Assembly: GCA_964496595.1 (NCBI GenBank)
Contig: CAZCAI010000129.1
Location: 1 to 13,966, forward strand
Direction of reading: 5' to 3'
Length of the DNA stretch: 13,966 bases
From: JAAAOZ01 sp964496595
GTDB lineage: Bacteria; Chloroflexota; Anaerolineae; B4-G1; SLSP01
Shown: positions 11,951-13,966 of the stretch, piece by piece
How the letters are laid out: every line of letters begins with the position of its first letter
Position numbering within the stretch: the stretch's first letter is position 1
Position numbers and translations under genes: made by a program
The notes under the pieces: model-generated
Database searches by the model: none
Seen by the model: only the letters and a program-made list of their open reading frames with translations
What the model was told of the DNA's origin: nothing

Positions 11951-13768
11951 ATGGGCTTTATACTAGACGGACTCGACACCGAAAGTTACGACCGCTCGTA
12001 CAGCGACCGCGAGTTGGTGCGGCGCATTCTCAGCTACTTCCGGCCCTATGCGCGGCAGATGTTGGTGGTGGGCGCGATGATCACGCTGAATTCGATGGCC
12101 GGCAGCGGCGGGCCGATTCTTATCTCCAAGGCCATCGACCTGATCAAGGCGCAGCCGACGACCCGGATGATGCTGATGATGGCCGGCGGCGTGCTGCTGA
12201 TGGAGGTCGCGGCGTGGGGCTTCAACTACATTCGGCAGTGGTTCTCGGCGCAGGTGATCGGCAACGTGGTGCTCAAGCTGCGCGAGGAGGTCTGCGACGC
12301 GACGATTGGCCACGATCTCTCGTTCTACGATGAGCACGCCTCCGGCAAGATCGTCAGCCGCGTTACCTCGGATACGCAGGACTTCTCCAACGTCGCCACG
12401 CTGGTGATGGATCTGGTCAGCCAGGTGCTGCTCGTGCTGATCTTAGCCGTGTGGCTCTTCAGCATCGAGGCGCGCCTGACACTCCTGCTGCTGGGCATGT
12501 CGCCCTTCGCCGCCGCCATCGCGCTCAGCTTCCGGCGGATCGCGCGCCGCGTCACCCGCCGCGCCCGCCGCGTGACGGCCAAGATCAACGCGCAGATCCA
12601 GGAATCGATCAGCGGCATTATGATCGCCAAGAGCTTCCGGCAGGAGCGCGCAATCTACGACACCTTCGAGGCGAACAACGCCCAGGCCTACAAGGTGGGC
12701 GTGCGGCGCGGCCTGGTCATCAACACCATCTTCCCGATCATGGGCCTGGCGGGCGGCATCGGCGTCGCCGCGCTGGTCTACGCGGGCGGCCTCACCACGC
12801 GCGAGGGCGCGGTCACGGCGGGCAATTGGTATCTCTTTATGCAGGCGGTGGGCTTCTTCTGGTGGCCGATGATGAACATCGCCTCGTTCTGGAGCCAGTT
12901 CCAGGATGGTCTTTCCGCCGCCGAGCGCGTCTTCGCCCTCATCGATGCCGAGCCTAAAGTCGTCCAAGAAGCGAGCGAGCCGGTGACGAAGCTGCGCGGG
13001 CGCATCGAATTCCGCGACCTGACCTTCGCCTATCAGCGCGAGGAGACCGTGCTGCCCCACCTCACGTTGGAGATCGCGCCGGGCGAGACATTGGCCTTGG
13101 TCGGGCACACGGGCGCGGGCAAGAGCAGCGTGGCGCGCCTCATCACGCGCTTCTACGAGTTCCAGGGCGGCGAGCTGCTCATCGATGGGCGGGACATCCG
13201 CCGGCTGGATTTGCAGCAGTACCGCCAACAGATCGGCGTGGTGCCGCAGGAGCCATTCCTCTTCTCCGGCACCGTGGCCGATAACATCCGCTACGGGCGC
13301 CCGGAGGCCGGCGACGAGGCGATCAGCCGGGCGGCGCAGCGCATCTCGCACGGCGATTGGCTGGCCGATCTGCCGGAGGGCCTGGCGACCGACGTGGGTG
13401 AGCGCGGCGCGAACCTCTCGATGGGGCAGCGGCAGTTAGTGGCGCTGGCGCGCGTCCTGCTCAAGGACCCGGCCATCTTCATCTTGGACGAAGCGACCGC
13501 CAGCGTCGATCCCTTCACCGAGATGCAGATCCAGGAGGGGCTGGAGACCCTGATGGAGGACCGCACCGCGATCGTCATCGCCCACCGGCTCTCCACCGTT
13601 CGCCACGCCGACCGCATCCTGGTGATGGCCCACGGCGAGATCATCGAGGAGGGCGCGCACGACGCGCTGATGACCCAGGGCGGCCACTACGCCGACCTCT
13701 ACAACACCTACTTCCGCCACCAATCGCTGGCCTACGTCGAGCAATTCAAGGAGATCGTGACGGTGTGA
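11951..13768 (+). CDS. ABC exporter half-transporter with canonical catalytic glutamate
   Basis: A 605-residue inner-membrane ABC exporter subunit: six-helix transmembrane domain (about 25-330) and nucleotide-binding domain (about 350-590). Walker A is GHTGAGKSS with K391, Walker B D513 is followed by catalytic E514 (LDEATASVD), and the H-loop is H545. The signature is LSMGQ (489-493), with Met for the first Gly. In heterodimeric exporters the subunit with a normal glutamate carries an altered signature, so that it completes the degenerate site of its partner, and this is the pattern here with the gene at 9366. The N-terminus before the membrane domain (MGFILDGLDTESYDRSYSDR) is typical of the TM288-like partner. 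ATG 11951 is supported by AAAGGA. It is separated from its partner by 815 bp that include another gene, which is unusual for such pairs. Confidence 0.92.
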   Translation: MGFILDGLDTESYDRSYSDRELVRRILSYFRPYARQMLVVGAMITLNSMAGSGGPILISKAIDLIKAQPTTRMMLMMAGGVLLMEVAAWGFNYIRQWFSAQVIGNVVLKLREEVCDATIGHDLSFYDEHASGKIVSRVTSDTQDFSNVATLVMDLVSQVLLVLILAVWLFSIEARLTLLLLGMSPFAAAIALSFRRIARRVTRRARRVTAKINAQIQESISGIMIAKSFRQERAIYDTFEANNAQAYKVGVRRGLVINTIFPIMGLAGGIGVAALVYAGGLTTREGAVTAGNWYLFMQAVGFFWWPMMNIASFWSQFQDGLSAAERVFALIDAEPKVVQEASEPVTKLRGRIEFRDLTFAYQREETVLPHLTLEIAPGETLALVGHTGAGKSSVARLITRFYEFQGGELLIDGRDIRRLDLQQYRQQIGVVPQEPFLFSGTVADNIRYGRPEAGDEAISRAAQRISHGDWLADLPEGLATDVGERGANLSMGQRQLVALARVLLKDPAIFILDEATASVDPFTEMQIQEGLETLMEDRTAIVIAHRLSTVRHADRILVMAHGEIIEEGAHDALMTQGGHYADLYNTYFRHQSLAYVEQFKEIVTV

Positions 13769-13784
13769 GGGGGGAAGGGGCTTT

Positions 13785-13966
13785 TTATGATTGATCCAGC
13801 GGGCTGCGAACCGCCAATCCGCCACGATTGAGGACATGCGTATAGATCATCGTCGTTTTCACATCTTTATGACCCAATAATTCCTGCACGGTGCGGATAT
13901 CGTAGCCATTTTCGAGTAGATGGGTAGCAAAGCTATGGCGGAAGGTATGGGGAGAAACGCGCTTAG
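13785..13966 (-). CDS. Tyrosine recombinase, integron-integrase-like (C-terminal fragment, cut by window edge)
   Basis: Reading the minus strand from the window edge gives 59 residues and a TAA stop at 13785-13787. They contain the tyrosine recombinase core: [13 protein letters not shown] with the box II H-x-x-R (fragment residues 6-9), LLGH (histidine 32), and the nucleophile Y41 in [11 protein letters not shown]. The ending AVRSPLDQS and the preceding [13 protein letters not shown] are very close to integron integrases (IntI1 ends with a matching [20 protein letters not shown]). Related recombinases without the IntI-specific patch share this tail, so the call is IntI-like, not proven IntI. 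The 5' part, and any attI site, lies beyond the window. The gene is convergent with the second ABC gene, with 16 bp between the stop codons. The truncation is only by the window. Confidence 0.85.
   Translation of the reverse strand, partial: [59 protein letters not shown]

Overview
The window looks like a chromosomal segment from an uncultured or environmental bacterium, most plausibly of the Chloroflexota (Anaerolineae-like). This rests on GC-rich coding regions, AT-rich intergenic arrays of 7-bp words, palindromic REP-like repeats and the mix of gene families. No rRNA or taxonomic marker is present, so the placement is inference. I see no rRNA, tRNA or CRISPR array.

Layout, left to right. 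(1) 1-135: a palindromic composite repeat followed by a degenerate 7-bp array. (2) 135-4179, minus strand: an EamA/DMT transporter, then a CPBP intramembrane protease fused to a GNAT domain, then an HD-domain protein. The last two form a tight pair with their own candidate promoter. (3) 4515-5825, plus strand: a CyuA-type L-cysteine desulfidase, divergent from the EamA gene. (4) A 16-bp perfect hairpin separates it from the convergent glycogen pair pgm and glgC (5910-9041, minus). The pgm/glgC gap is an unusual inverted pair of 7-bp-word arrays around a 12-bp palindrome. (5) 9366-13768, plus strand: the two halves of a heterodimeric ABC exporter. One half has a degenerate Walker B and the other a canonical Walker B with an altered signature motif. 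Between them sits an S23-type four-helix-bundle gene, bracketed by inverted 7-bp arrays and followed by a second copy of the composite repeat. (6) 13785-13966, minus strand: the C-terminal 59 residues of a tyrosine recombinase closely resembling integron integrases, cut by the window edge.

Functionally, pgm and glgC supply glucose-1-phosphate and ADP-glucose for glycogen. CyuA breaks down cysteine, and its EamA neighbour might move a related metabolite. The ABC pair should act as one exporter of unknown substrate. The least explained signal is the set of 7-bp-periodic arrays. At least five loci use different words, three of them arranged as an array and its inverted partner, and one of these encloses the four-helix-bundle gene. 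Together with the composite repeat they may be a family of dispersed elements comparable to cyanobacterial heptanucleotide (STRR) repeats. That comparison is inference from pattern alone.
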